A DNA stretch of 20,442 bases from JALOAR01 sp041649615 (GTDB lineage Bacteria > Patescibacteriota > Minisyncoccia > UBA6257 > Colwellbacteraceae), in assembly GCA_041649615.1 (NCBI GenBank), contig JBAZMT010000013.1, forward strand, positions 1 through 20,442. Reading direction: 5' to 3'. The notes beneath the pieces are model-generated. The model did no database searches. It saw only the letters and a list, made by a program, of their open reading frames with translations, and was not told the DNA's origin. The position numbers and the translations under genes were made by a program. Positions 9,026 through 17,214 of the stretch are shown piece after piece; position 1 is the first letter of the stretch; each line of letters opens with the position of its first letter.

Positions 9026-10557
9026 GAACCGTAGTCGGCGGCACCACTCGCGGGAACATGCAGATTGACTTCCGTGTCCAAGACGAAGCCGGGGCCTGGC
9101 AGAATCTAAGTGCCCGCGTCTATGACGTTACCTATTCTGACGAACTAGAATCGGATTCGTGTGGTATTAGGGTTGCGTTGCGCAATGCCTACAAACGATG
9201 GGTCGAGAACACAAACAACTCTCTCGATCCATCGGATACGTCCAGTTCGTATTACGTGTCTAGTGCCCCCCTTCTCGGCCATTATCATGAGTGTTATCTC
9301 AAGGTATCGAAAGACTCGGGGGCAAATTGGTATGAGATATTCCGTGGGCGCGTTGGCCCAGGCTCTGTATCGTGCTTTGTTGACATTAGCGGCGATGATG
9401 TAGTTGAAGTCAGTCCGGTCGATGAGTCATTCCGGTACAAAGAGCAATACTGGTACGACTCACTTACCTACAAAGACGCTGACGCCGTCTCTATCTGCTC
9501 GCAGATGATCCGCGACCAGGGATTCAGGGGCATGAACGATTCTGTCGTTGAGATAGATGCCCCTGCCTATCACATTGAAGAGTACCAGACCGGGCAAACG
9601 AATCTATGGGATGCGATGAAGCGTCTGCTGGAACCCACTGGATACATCTTTCGTATGACGTGGGACCCGACATCGGGTGCGTTCCGGCCCTGTGTCTACG
9701 ACCCAGAGAGAGACAAATCTGTAGCCGACATCACGTTCTCTGGCAACTTCTCATCGCGGCGCATTGACGTGAATGAGCAAGATGTACGGACGAAGGTTGT
9801 TGTCAGGTATCGAGACCGTAACTATGGCACGGTGCGTCCGGCACAGGTCGAAGATGAGACCGCCCGAGACAAGTATGGGATTCCAAACGGCACTGGTGGA
9901 CGACTACACAAGACCATGTGGTACGTCGCAGAAGGGACCGGCGACCGATACTCGATGATTGACACCCAGGCCGAAGCTGAGAGCCTGGCAAGCTACATTC
10001 TGCACGATCTCAAAGAGCCGTCTCCAAACGTCGAGATTGAGATGCGATATATCCACCCAGGCATAGAGGTTCATGACTATGTCGCATTTGTCGGCAGAGA
10101 CTACACCGTGAACGTTGGCGTGACGGCAGTCTCGTGGCAATGGTCGGTGGACAACCAAGTGGGGACGATGAATGTCACGGGTACGGTGGATCGAGTGATC
10201 GGTCTCTCTAAGACATGGTTAGTCAACGATACGAGAAACCCGGATGTGGCTAATGCCGCATTGTTGACATATCTGGCAGGTGATGGGCAGCGGCCAGAGA
10301 CACCTACTGCGCCGTCTGTGAAGTCGTATTGGGGAACGGATTCCGATACCGGGGCAGAAGTGACAGTTCTAGAGGCGACGACAACGCCGGTCAAGAACTG
10401 GGATTTGTCGCAATACCGCTGGCGATACAGGGTTGAAGACGAAGACTGGATTGAGCAGACGACAGACAAGCCACGGCTGTTTGTGAAGGGATTGCCAGTT
10501 GGCAAACCAGTAAAGGTGCAAGTCCGCGCAGAGGATTGGAGCGCCAAGGGAGGCTAG
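9022..10557 (+). CDS. Tail-tip / baseplate hub-like protein with C-terminal FN3-like domain
   Basis: The first gene after the tape measure encodes a protein of 511 residues, in the slot usually held by Dit/Tal or hub proteins of long-tailed phages. The N-terminal part (MRTVVGG..., then MQIDFRVQDEAGAWQNLSARVYD) is beta-rich. The middle contains DAVSICSQMIRDQGF and later TNLWDAMKRLLEPTGYIFRM. This pattern is typical of hub proteins related to the gp27/gpD fold, where a local-coordinate domain precedes a beta domain. From about residue 425 the chain looks like a fibronectin type III domain, ending VKVQVRAEDWSAKGG. The start at 9022 is preferred over 9016 because GGAG at 9009-9012 is then spaced 9 bases away and the start overlaps the tape measure stop as ATGA. 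Another possible start is Met at 9058. The family call rests on position and general features, not a decisive motif. Confidence 0.6.
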   Translation: MRTVVGGTTRGNMQIDFRVQDEAGAWQNLSARVYDVTYSDELESDSCGIRVALRNAYKRWVENTNNSLDPSDTSSSYYVSSAPLLGHYHECYLKVSKDSGANWYEIFRGRVGPGSVSCFVDISGDDVVEVSPVDESFRYKEQYWYDSLTYKDADAVSICSQMIRDQGFRGMNDSVVEIDAPAYHIEEYQTGQTNLWDAMKRLLEPTGYIFRMTWDPTSGAFRPCVYDPERDKSVADITFSGNFSSRRIDVNEQDVRTKVVVRYRDRNYGTVRPAQVEDETARDKYGIPNGTGGRLHKTMWYVAEGTGDRYSMIDTQAEAESLASYILHDLKEPSPNVEIEMRYIHPGIEVHDYVAFVGRDYTVNVGVTAVSWQWSVDNQVGTMNVTGTVDRVIGLSKTWLVNDTRNPDVANAALLTYLAGDGQRPETPTAPSVKSYWGTDSDTGAEVTVLEATTTPVKNWDLSQYRWRYRVEDEDWIEQTTDKPRLFVKGLPVGKPVKVQVRAEDWSAKGG

Positions 10558-10558
10558 G

Positions 10559-11152
10559 TTGGACAAGACAAAGACCACACTCATTTCTAGTTGCACAATC
10601 CTCGCGGGTGAGACCACGGCGCTCTCTAGCTGTACGGAGATTGACCTTTCTCGCACGGTTCAGTTTATCGTCATCTGTGACGGAACGTTCAACGCCTCAA
10701 CCGATGATGGGCTGACCGTTCATCTTTACCCAAGCGACGACAATAGCACTTACGATGGTCGACACTGGCATAAGTACGACATCAGACACTGTGTCAGTTT
10801 GGGATATGACGCAGGGACGGTGGAATGGGTGCTCGGGGAGACGGTAACTGCTGCCGCAGCGGGAACAGGGACAGTTGCTGGCTGGTCGATTACCAGTGGT
10901 GCGTTTGCTGATAGCGATGCTGCCGGGACGCTCATCCTTGAGGACCAAACAGGAACGATGTCTAATGACGGTGCGCTCACTGGCAGCGTAGCGGGAGCGG
11001 CAACACAAGACGGGTCTGTGGCAGCATATGCGTTTCAGAATCACTCTCAACCCATATCGCCTGTTCCACTTTACATGAAAGCTCGTGTCACGAATAACGG
11101 GAGTCAAAGTGTTACGGGCTTTACCCTCGCGGTTGTCACAATGGATGTCTAA
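10559..11152 (+). CDS. Small beta-rich virion structural protein, TTG start
   Basis: A 197-residue protein that I do not recognise as a named family. Residues 1-88 and 153-197 look like the two parts of a beta-sandwich seen in phage tail accessory proteins. The first has FNASTDDGLTVHLYPSDDNS and the second has SPVPLYMKARVTNNGSQS. Between them, about residues 91-152, lies a Gly/Thr/Ala-rich segment with a GETVT...GTGTV...GTLILEDQTGTM pattern, resembling short beta repeats common in phage structural proteins. TTG at 10559 is chosen because GGGAGG at 10548-10553 lies five bases upstream and the upstream gene ends at 10557. The stop overlaps the next start as TAATG. A minor virion component is most likely. 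Confidence 0.65.
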   Translation: MDKTKTTLISSCTILAGETTALSSCTEIDLSRTVQFIVICDGTFNASTDDGLTVHLYPSDDNSTYDGRHWHKYDIRHCVSLGYDAGTVEWVLGETVTAAAAGTGTVAGWSITSGAFADSDAAGTLILEDQTGTMSNDGALTGSVAGAATQDGSVAAYAFQNHSQPISPVPLYMKARVTNNGSQSVTGFTLAVVTMDV

Positions 11153-13461
11153 TGTATCGGTCGTATTGGGCGCTGTTTGACTCCGAAGTCGGGTACATCA
11201 ATACCGACGGTACGAGCGATTGGTCAGACATCTCCGAAACGGATATTGCCGGAGACTCGCTGGCCCCTGCGGCCCCGATTGTATTGGCTACATCCAAGCC
11301 CAACGCCATCGAATTGACACTGACCCCGCCGACAACCAATGCTGACGGGACAACGTGCGTGGACTTCAAGGAATATATTGTCTACTACTCCGACTCTGGC
11401 AGCATCGATACGACAGACAGCGGCAGTTACACGGGAGTCTACACCGTATCGGGTAGCAAGACAGAAGAGACCACCCATTCTCATCCGGCGACGGCTACGA
11501 CCTACTTTGTAGTTACGGCTGCGGATACGTCGGGGAATGCTTCTGAGGCTTCTGGTGAGGTCAGTAAGACCCCCGATGCAGCGCAATCTGTCACCACAAA
11601 CTATGTTCCTAACCCGTTCTTTGCCATTGACTCGGACGGAGACGGGTTGCCTGATGACTGGGTATTGCAGGCGGGATGGGAAAGGGCAGAAGACGCTTTC
11701 CAGGGTTCGTACTCGATTCGTGGACAAGGGAGTGGCGTTTCGGCCATTTCGTCTCAGGTAACTCTTCCGGTATCAAGTAAGGGGCTCACTGTATCTGGCG
11801 TTGCGAAGACGACAGGGACTTCGTTCACTCTTACCGAGATTGCGACAGAAGATACAACGAGTGCCCCTATTGCCTACACGGATGCTTCGGGAAACATCGC
11901 TGCGATTGCTCGCCAGAAGGACAGCTACGACATTATCGAGTTGTGGGACATCACAGACCCGACGACGCCGTACATGATCGGGTCAATAGACAGCAGTGGG
12001 GACAGTTCTCATCGCTCGAAGCCATTCAAGATTTACGGCAACTACCTAATCTGCGGGAACCAATCGTCGAACCATCTCTACATCTACAACATCTCGGACC
12101 CATCTGGTCCGACTCTGACAGAAGACTACACGTTGGCGAACGCTTCTGGGCGGCTTGCCGCACTAGCGATCCGTGATTGGTACGTGTATGCGTGCTGCGA
12201 TGATGCAACAAACGGTGGATTTATCGAAGTCATAAACATTGTGACTCCGGCATCTACATCGCAGGCCGACCAGATTGATGATGTGTCCGGGACATTTGCC
12301 TCCTTCCGTGGTGCGGATGCGAAGAATACCCTTCTGTGCGCGACGATCGACGACAGCGTAGACGATTGGGAAGACCCAAGCGGATACGAAGACTCAGAAT
12401 CCGCATGGGATAACGAAACGAATGCTTACGATGGTGACAGCGACACGTATGCTGCGACAGCGGACACTATCCCACAGGGCAACTGGTCTGATTACTTGGT
12501 CTTCACAATAGGACCACACTGGTCTACGCAAGTTCGGTTCGATGCTTTTTACACATCCGCGGGCGGCGAGTTGTATGTGGCCATTGACGTTGATGTCTAC
12601 GACGGCAGTTCATGGACTGACGTGTACTACGGCGCGTTCACGAACCACACAGCCACGACCAAGACCTTCACGGGCCAGGTTGTGACGAAGGCTAGAGTCC
12701 GCTTCTATAACGGGCACGGCACTAGCTGGAACATGAAGGTATACGAGTTTGACTTCTATCCAGAGTCCTCGCGCATGGTGGCTTACAACATTGCTGACCC
12801 GACAGCCCTATCGTTGTCTGATACATACTCCCAAGATGGGTTGAAGGCTCCGATCATCAACGGGCAGCATGTCTATGCCTCGTGTGATGCCGGGGCGGAC
12901 GAAAACAAGATCGTCGTTCTCAGCATTGCCGATCCAACGGACATAACCTACGTCACGGCTGTTGGCGGCGCTGGCACACCTAACTACACCGGCACTGATG
13001 CGCTATTCCTTTCTGGCGGCTACCTTGTGAATGTTGGCGCTGGCTCTGACGCGGGCAAATATGCCGTCTCGTATTGGAGCCTTGGCTCGCCAGATTTGCC
13101 CGCTCTCAAGTCTGTAGAGGAAGCGTTTACTGGCGACATGGATGCTGCCGACGAAGCGGGCGGATTGATTGTCGGGGTCGATGTTGACAACTCGAAAGTC
13201 AGGATTGTCGATCCGAAGGTGTCTGCTGACTGGGAGTTTCGTGTTGCCTTCTATGATGTCTCGGGCACTCTAGTTGAGTCCATCGTCGCATACGACGGCA
13301 ACTACGACGTTCCCCTTACCGGAGAAGACTGGACTGCGTTCTCGCAAGTTATCCCCGAAGCCGATGTCCCAGACGTAGCGAAGACAGTCGCCTTTATCTG
13401 TTACTGCAACGAGTCCACTGGCTACATCTACGTGGACAGTCTCAAAGCCGAGTTCGTGTAA
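11152..13461 (+). CDS. Multidomain appendage protein: FN3, split jelly roll, LVIVD propeller, discoidin-like insert
   Basis: 769 residues with five apparent modules. A fibronectin III-like domain covers about 36-142. The first half of a carbohydrate-binding-like jelly roll covers 150-230 and includes a calcium-loop motif DSDGDGLPDDW (160-170). LVIVD-type beta-propeller blades run from about 233 to 690, recognisable by WDITDPTTP, YNISDPSGP, YNIADPTAL and LSIADPTDI. Inside one blade, residues 403-538 form a discoidin/F5-8 type C-like domain (SESAWDNETNAYDGDSDTY and later TKARVRFYNG). The chain then returns to the jelly roll (WEFRVAFYDVSGTLVES, GYIYVDSLKAEF) at 692-769. It probably sits at the tail tip or on side fibres and binds surface polysaccharide. 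The ATG overlaps the preceding stop by one base. Domain calls are by eye; the nesting is inferred from where strand patterns break and resume. Confidence 0.72.
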   Translation: MYRSYWALFDSEVGYINTDGTSDWSDISETDIAGDSLAPAAPIVLATSKPNAIELTLTPPTTNADGTTCVDFKEYIVYYSDSGSIDTTDSGSYTGVYTVSGSKTEETTHSHPATATTYFVVTAADTSGNASEASGEVSKTPDAAQSVTTNYVPNPFFAIDSDGDGLPDDWVLQAGWERAEDAFQGSYSIRGQGSGVSAISSQVTLPVSSKGLTVSGVAKTTGTSFTLTEIATEDTTSAPIAYTDASGNIAAIARQKDSYDIIELWDITDPTTPYMIGSIDSSGDSSHRSKPFKIYGNYLICGNQSSNHLYIYNISDPSGPTLTEDYTLANASGRLAALAIRDWYVYACCDDATNGGFIEVINIVTPASTSQADQIDDVSGTFASFRGADAKNTLLCATIDDSVDDWEDPSGYEDSESAWDNETNAYDGDSDTYAATADTIPQGNWSDYLVFTIGPHWSTQVRFDAFYTSAGGELYVAIDVDVYDGSSWTDVYYGAFTNHTATTKTFTGQVVTKARVRFYNGHGTSWNMKVYEFDFYPESSRMVAYNIADPTALSLSDTYSQDGLKAPIINGQHVYASCDAGADENKIVVLSIADPTDITYVTAVGGAGTPNYTGTDALFLSGGYLVNVGAGSDAGKYAVSYWSLGSPDLPALKSVEEAFTGDMDAADEAGGLIVGVDVDNSKVRIVDPKVSADWEFRVAFYDVSGTLVESIVAYDGNYDVPLTGEDWTAFSQVIPEADVPDVAKTVAFICYCNESTGYIYVDSLKAEFV

Positions 13462-13488
13462 TTCGTAGCACTTCCCAAAGGTGGGTTC

Positions 13489-15249
13489 ATGGCCCTTCCA
13501 TTCGAGCAACCATTTCGCATTACCGACTTCCGCTTCGATGATGCGGACAAGCTAACTATTGACGCCTCGGGGAGAATCCGAGTTGATGGCGGACGCTTGT
13601 ACCGTGTGGACACATACGGCGCGGCTGCTTCGGATGACCTGTCTGCAATTCTTGGCGGGTCTGATGGAATGGTCGTTACCCTTGTTGCATTCAGTGATGC
13701 GCGGACAGTGGTTATCAAGCATGATGACACTTCCGGAACCGGGAAGATTGTCACGCCAACAGCGTCTGACTATTCTCTGGATGACAACAACAAGGTCACT
13801 CTGCTTATCTATCTCGCAGCGGATAACCACTGGCACATGCTTGCGGCTCCGTCATCTGGCGGGACAAGTCATACACTCGATAGTGCGACGCATACGGACG
13901 TTGGCTCAATTACCGAAGCACAGGGCCAGTTGTTCTATTACAACGGCTCAAACTGGTCGGCGCTCGATCCGGGGACAAACGGCTGCTTCCTTCAGACACA
14001 GGGCGCGGGCGCTGATCCTGTCTGGGCTATTGCGTCTGGTGGATCGACTGGGCCTACTGGTCCGACAGGCGCGGCGGGTGCTGCTGGTGCGGCTGGGAGC
14101 ACTGGGCCGACTGGACCGACAGGGGCAGGAACAACCGGACACACTGGACCGACAGGGATTACCGGGCCAACAGGTCCGGCTGGCGCATCTGCCTCTGATT
14201 CAGGCTATCTAGCGACTGGCTTCACTGACCAGACAAGCGTTGTCGTGGCGCACAGCTTCGGCAAGCGGCCTGTGGTCAATGTGATCGATGGTTCTGGAAA
14301 TGGCGTTGACTTTGCTGTTGTCCATGATTCAGTCAATCAATTCACGGTTACGTTCAACGAGACGCTTACTGGGACGATTATCTGTTCAGCGGGTGGGTTG
14401 GGCGCAACGGGGCCAACTGGAGTGACTGGTGCGGCTGGTCCTACAGGTGCTGCGGGTGCCGCGTCAGCCACGGGTGCTACGGGGCCCTCGGGTCCGACAG
14501 GACCTACCGGGCCTGCGGGGGCTGGCGGTACGGGCCCTACGGGGGTGACAGGCCCAACTGGCCCCACCGGAGTTACTGGCCCAACGGGGCCAACAGGCGC
14601 GGCGTCAACTGTAGCTGGTCCCACCGGGCCTACTGGGCAGACAGGACCGACAGGCCCGGCAGGGCCAACAGGCGCAGATTCTACGGTAGCTGGACCCACG
14701 GGCGTAACAGGCCCGACTGGCCCTACTGGGGCTGGGACAACTGGCCCTACCGGTGCACAAGGCCCGACTGGGCCTACTGGCACGGCAGCCTCCCTCAACC
14801 GTGACGTAGTGACTGCGACGGTCAGCGGGACGACCTCTGAGACAACGGTCTACACCTACACGGTGCCGGGCGGGACACTGGGCACGAACAAGATGATCCG
14901 GCTGACGGCGTTGATGGCGGCGGGGGCGAACGCGAGCGGGATCACCATTCGCGTCAAGTTCGGCGCGACAACAATCGCGTCATATGTTGCGAATACGCAA
15001 GCAGGCTACACACACGGGCGTATCGATACCGTGATCTCGGCGCTCAACTCGGCAAGTGCACAGCGATGCTCGACGCTAATCGACTGGGGAATGCCATACA
15101 TAGCGACATTGGGCGCGTCAACCAATGTCGGCAACTCATTCTCGGCCACCGAGGCGTCGGCGTCGGACAAGGACCTCGTCATCACGCTGCAACCGGCGGC
15201 GAGTGGAGTAACGGCCTACATGTACGCAGTCCAAGTCGAACTCATCTAG
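13489..15249 (+). CDS. Collagen-like phage fibre protein 1
   Basis: 586 residues. An N-terminal beta-rich module (1-184) contains ASDDLSAILGG, ARTVVIKH and DYSLDDNNKVTLL and is shared with the fibre protein encoded from 17204. Two Gly-X-Y blocks follow, 185-234 and 305-433, dominated by Gly-Pro-Thr. A globular insert (about 235-304, with TSVVVAHSFGKRPVVNVIDG) separates them. The C-terminal 434-586 is a beta-rich head (VVTATVSGTTSETTVYTYTV), likely the trimerisation or receptor-binding end. Collagen-like phage proteins form trimeric fibres; Thr in the Y position stabilises the helix without hydroxyproline and can carry sugars. AGGTGG at 13479-13484 is the ribosome site, four bases before ATG. 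It is followed nine bases downstream by the glycosyltransferase gene. Confidence 0.85.
   Translation: MALPFEQPFRITDFRFDDADKLTIDASGRIRVDGGRLYRVDTYGAAASDDLSAILGGSDGMVVTLVAFSDARTVVIKHDDTSGTGKIVTPTASDYSLDDNNKVTLLIYLAADNHWHMLAAPSSGGTSHTLDSATHTDVGSITEAQGQLFYYNGSNWSALDPGTNGCFLQTQGAGADPVWAIASGGSTGPTGPTGAAGAAGAAGSTGPTGPTGAGTTGHTGPTGITGPTGPAGASASDSGYLATGFTDQTSVVVAHSFGKRPVVNVIDGSGNGVDFAVVHDSVNQFTVTFNETLTGTIICSAGGLGATGPTGVTGAAGPTGAAGAASATGATGPSGPTGPTGPAGAGGTGPTGVTGPTGPTGVTGPTGPTGAASTVAGPTGPTGQTGPTGPAGPTGADSTVAGPTGVTGPTGPTGAGTTGPTGAQGPTGPTGTAASLNRDVVTATVSGTTSETTVYTYTVPGGTLGTNKMIRLTALMAAGANASGITIRVKFGATTIASYVANTQAGYTHGRIDTVISALNSASAQRCSTLIDWGMPYIATLGASTNVGNSFSATEASASDKDLVITLQPAASGVTAYMYAVQVELI
14041..14190 (+). 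repeat. Collagen-like Gly-Pro-Thr block A
   Basis: Encodes residues 185-234 of the fibre, about 16 Gly-X-Y triplets starting GSTGPTGPTGAAG. The triplet phase is broken once at GPTGAGTTG, where one residue is missing. Synonymous codons vary from triplet to triplet, which limits exact DNA repeats. Confidence 0.9.
14401..14787 (+). repeat. Collagen-like Gly-Pro-Thr block B
   Basis: Encodes residues 305-433, the longer collagen block. Interruptions include GAASATGATG, two STVAG hinges (after GAA and GAD) and two one-residue deletions at GAGG and GAGT. The repeated interruptions suggest flexible joints along the rod. Confidence 0.9.
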
Positions 15250-15258
15250 GGGTGGGGA

Positions 15259-17214
15259 TTGAACGTTCTGATTCTTGCACGGGGGGATTGGAGTGGGGCT
15301 GGCTATGCTCTATGCCAGGCGATCAACAAGAACACAGAACACCATGCACGGCAAGTGGCAATGGACCAATACTGGACACAGTATCAGGCCGACACCCTTG
15401 CGCCGGATGATGCTCAACTAAGAGAATTGCTTGATTGGGCAGACGTTTGGAACATCCATGATGATGCTGACAGCCTAATCCCTGCGGGCGTCACTCACAA
15501 GCCGACAGTCTACACCTATCACGGCACATGGTATCGGCGAAACCATCAGGCCGTGAATGAAAAACATTCAGGGCGTGTCCAGACCTGTCTCACGCAGGAC
15601 TTGGCGCGATTCGGGCCGACGTGGCTCGGAAGGGCGCAGGCGTCGTTGACTTCCGAGCAATCTGCCGAGTTCATCGTCTGCCACGCCCCGACCAAGAGGC
15701 GACAGAAGGGCACACAGTCGATTGTAGATGCCCTAGAAGGGCTTGCGGGCGTCTCTCTGGACATAGTAGAGGGCATTCCCCATCAAGAATGCCTCAAGCG
15801 CAAGGCCAAGGCCAGCGTCTACATTGACCAAGTCGGCGAAGCGGCTATCGGTTACGGGACGAACTCACTTGAGGCATGGGCGATGGGTATGCCCGTAATC
15901 TGCTGGTGCCCGCCCGAAATCGAGGCCAAGATCATCGAGGCTGTTGGCTATCTGCCCTACTACAAGGCCAACACGAAAGACGAGATTCGTACTGCTGTCG
16001 AACTCTTCCGTGACAATCCAGAAGAGAGAGAAAAGTGGGCAGAGATCGGGCGAAAGTACCTTGCCGAGCATCATGCCCCGAAGGTAGTAGCGGATCGGTT
16101 TATCGAACTGTGCAATCGTGCAGTTATACTGCACAACTGCACGGAAAGTCAAACCAGGCGTGTCTCTGTCTGCATGATCGTCCGCAATGAGGAAGCCTTC
16201 CTTCCATGGGCGATCAATAGCACACAGGGCTTGGCAGACGAGGTCGTGATCCTTGACACCGGTTCAGAGGACAACTCGGTCCAAGTAGCAGAGTCTCTAG
16301 GCGCTCGGGTGATCCTTGGCGGCGACCGGATGAACAAGGGCGGGTCGCGGAATCAGGTAGCGTCTGAGGCGACCGGCGACTGGATTGTTGTCCTCGATGC
16401 TGACGAACGCATCACCGACCCCGCTGGCTTCCGGCAATACCTCATGTCCTCAACGGCCAGCGCCGTCTCTATTCGCATCACAAACGTAGACGCCAACGGG
16501 AACTACACGATGGCGTGGGACCAGGTCCGCGCCTACCAAAAGGGTAAGTGCGAGTACCGCTACCGGGCGCACGAAGTCCCTATCGTCTCAGGGAATACCG
16601 AGTTCACGAACTTCGTCTTCGAGCATCGTCAGCCGAAGGAACGGAACTCTTGGAAGCTACAGTACACGCTCGATCGGCTGTTACTCGATGTACAGGAAAC
16701 GAACTCGGCACGGCAGGTCTACTACCTTGGGCGGCAGTACCGCTACCTCAATCGGATCGACGAGGCCATTGACACGCTCAAGAAGTACATGGAGATGTCC
16801 CCTCGTGGCTGGGACGCCGCTGACTGTTGTTTCGAGCTGGCGATCTGCTTCAAGGCCAAGGGGATCATCCACGAGTATGAATCCTGGCTCTACCGTGCCT
16901 GTTCTTGCCGCCCCGACAACCGCTACTGGTGGTATGCGCTGGCCGAGTCCTACTTCTCTCGTGGCAGATTCGACCTATCCGCTGGCTGTCTACGCTTCGT
17001 GCTAGAGATTACGAAGGAATCTGGCTTCTCGCAGACTGACCCATCGAAAGTGTACGAACTTCTTTCCCGCTGTCTCTGGAAGCAACGGCGATACGAAGAG
17101 GGGCGTCTGTACTCGGGAGAGGCACTGAAACTCCACCCAAACGACCCACACTATCAGAACAACTACCGCTTCTTTGAGGAAAAGGTAATGCAGGGAGCTA
17201 CGCATGGCAATTAG
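15259..17214 (+). CDS. Fused glycosyltransferase: GT-B domain + GT2 domain + TPR-like C-terminus
   Basis: 651 residues. The N-terminal part (about 1-285) resembles GT-B (GT4-like) transferases, opening MNVLILARGDWSGAGYAL and carrying the donor-site pattern YGTNSLEAWAMGMPVI. A family 2 (GT-A) domain begins near 301: VSVCMIVRNEEAFL, DEVVILDTGSEDNS, then the metal-binding DAD at 380-382 (WIVVLDADE), and a His-Glu pair at 438-439. From about 470 the chain is helical and TPR-like (ARQVYYLGRQYRYLNRIDEA), as in TPR-containing GT2 enzymes. The reaction would move sugars from nucleotide donors to an unknown acceptor in the host cytoplasm. Its place between two collagen-like fibre genes suggests those fibres are substrates. 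TTG at 15259 is used because AGGGG at 15248-15252 precedes it and the next Met would delete the first Rossmann strand. It overlaps the next gene by 11 bases. Confidence 0.85.
   Translation: MNVLILARGDWSGAGYALCQAINKNTEHHARQVAMDQYWTQYQADTLAPDDAQLRELLDWADVWNIHDDADSLIPAGVTHKPTVYTYHGTWYRRNHQAVNEKHSGRVQTCLTQDLARFGPTWLGRAQASLTSEQSAEFIVCHAPTKRRQKGTQSIVDALEGLAGVSLDIVEGIPHQECLKRKAKASVYIDQVGEAAIGYGTNSLEAWAMGMPVICWCPPEIEAKIIEAVGYLPYYKANTKDEIRTAVELFRDNPEEREKWAEIGRKYLAEHHAPKVVADRFIELCNRAVILHNCTESQTRRVSVCMIVRNEEAFLPWAINSTQGLADEVVILDTGSEDNSVQVAESLGARVILGGDRMNKGGSRNQVASEATGDWIVVLDADERITDPAGFRQYLMSSTASAVSIRITNVDANGNYTMAWDQVRAYQKGKCEYRYRAHEVPIVSGNTEFTNFVFEHRQPKERNSWKLQYTLDRLLLDVQETNSARQVYYLGRQYRYLNRIDEAIDTLKKYMEMSPRGWDAADCCFELAICFKAKGIIHEYESWLYRACSCRPDNRYWWYALAESYFSRGRFDLSAGCLRFVLEITKESGFSQTDPSKVYELLSRCLWKQRRYEEGRLYSGEALKLHPNDPHYQNNYRFFEEKVMQGATHGN

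Noticed and set aside
14041..14787. CRISPR-like or satellite array
   Set aside because: The repetition follows the 9-base Gly-X-Y codon pattern with varying synonymous codons and no constant repeat with unique spacers.
14337..14798. Long reverse-strand ORF with GPVGPV-type repeats opposite the collagen block
   Set aside because: It is the mirror of the Gly-Pro-Thr codons: reverse complementing the repeat keeps a frame open by composition. No ribosome site or independent context supports it. The same holds for 17473-17931.
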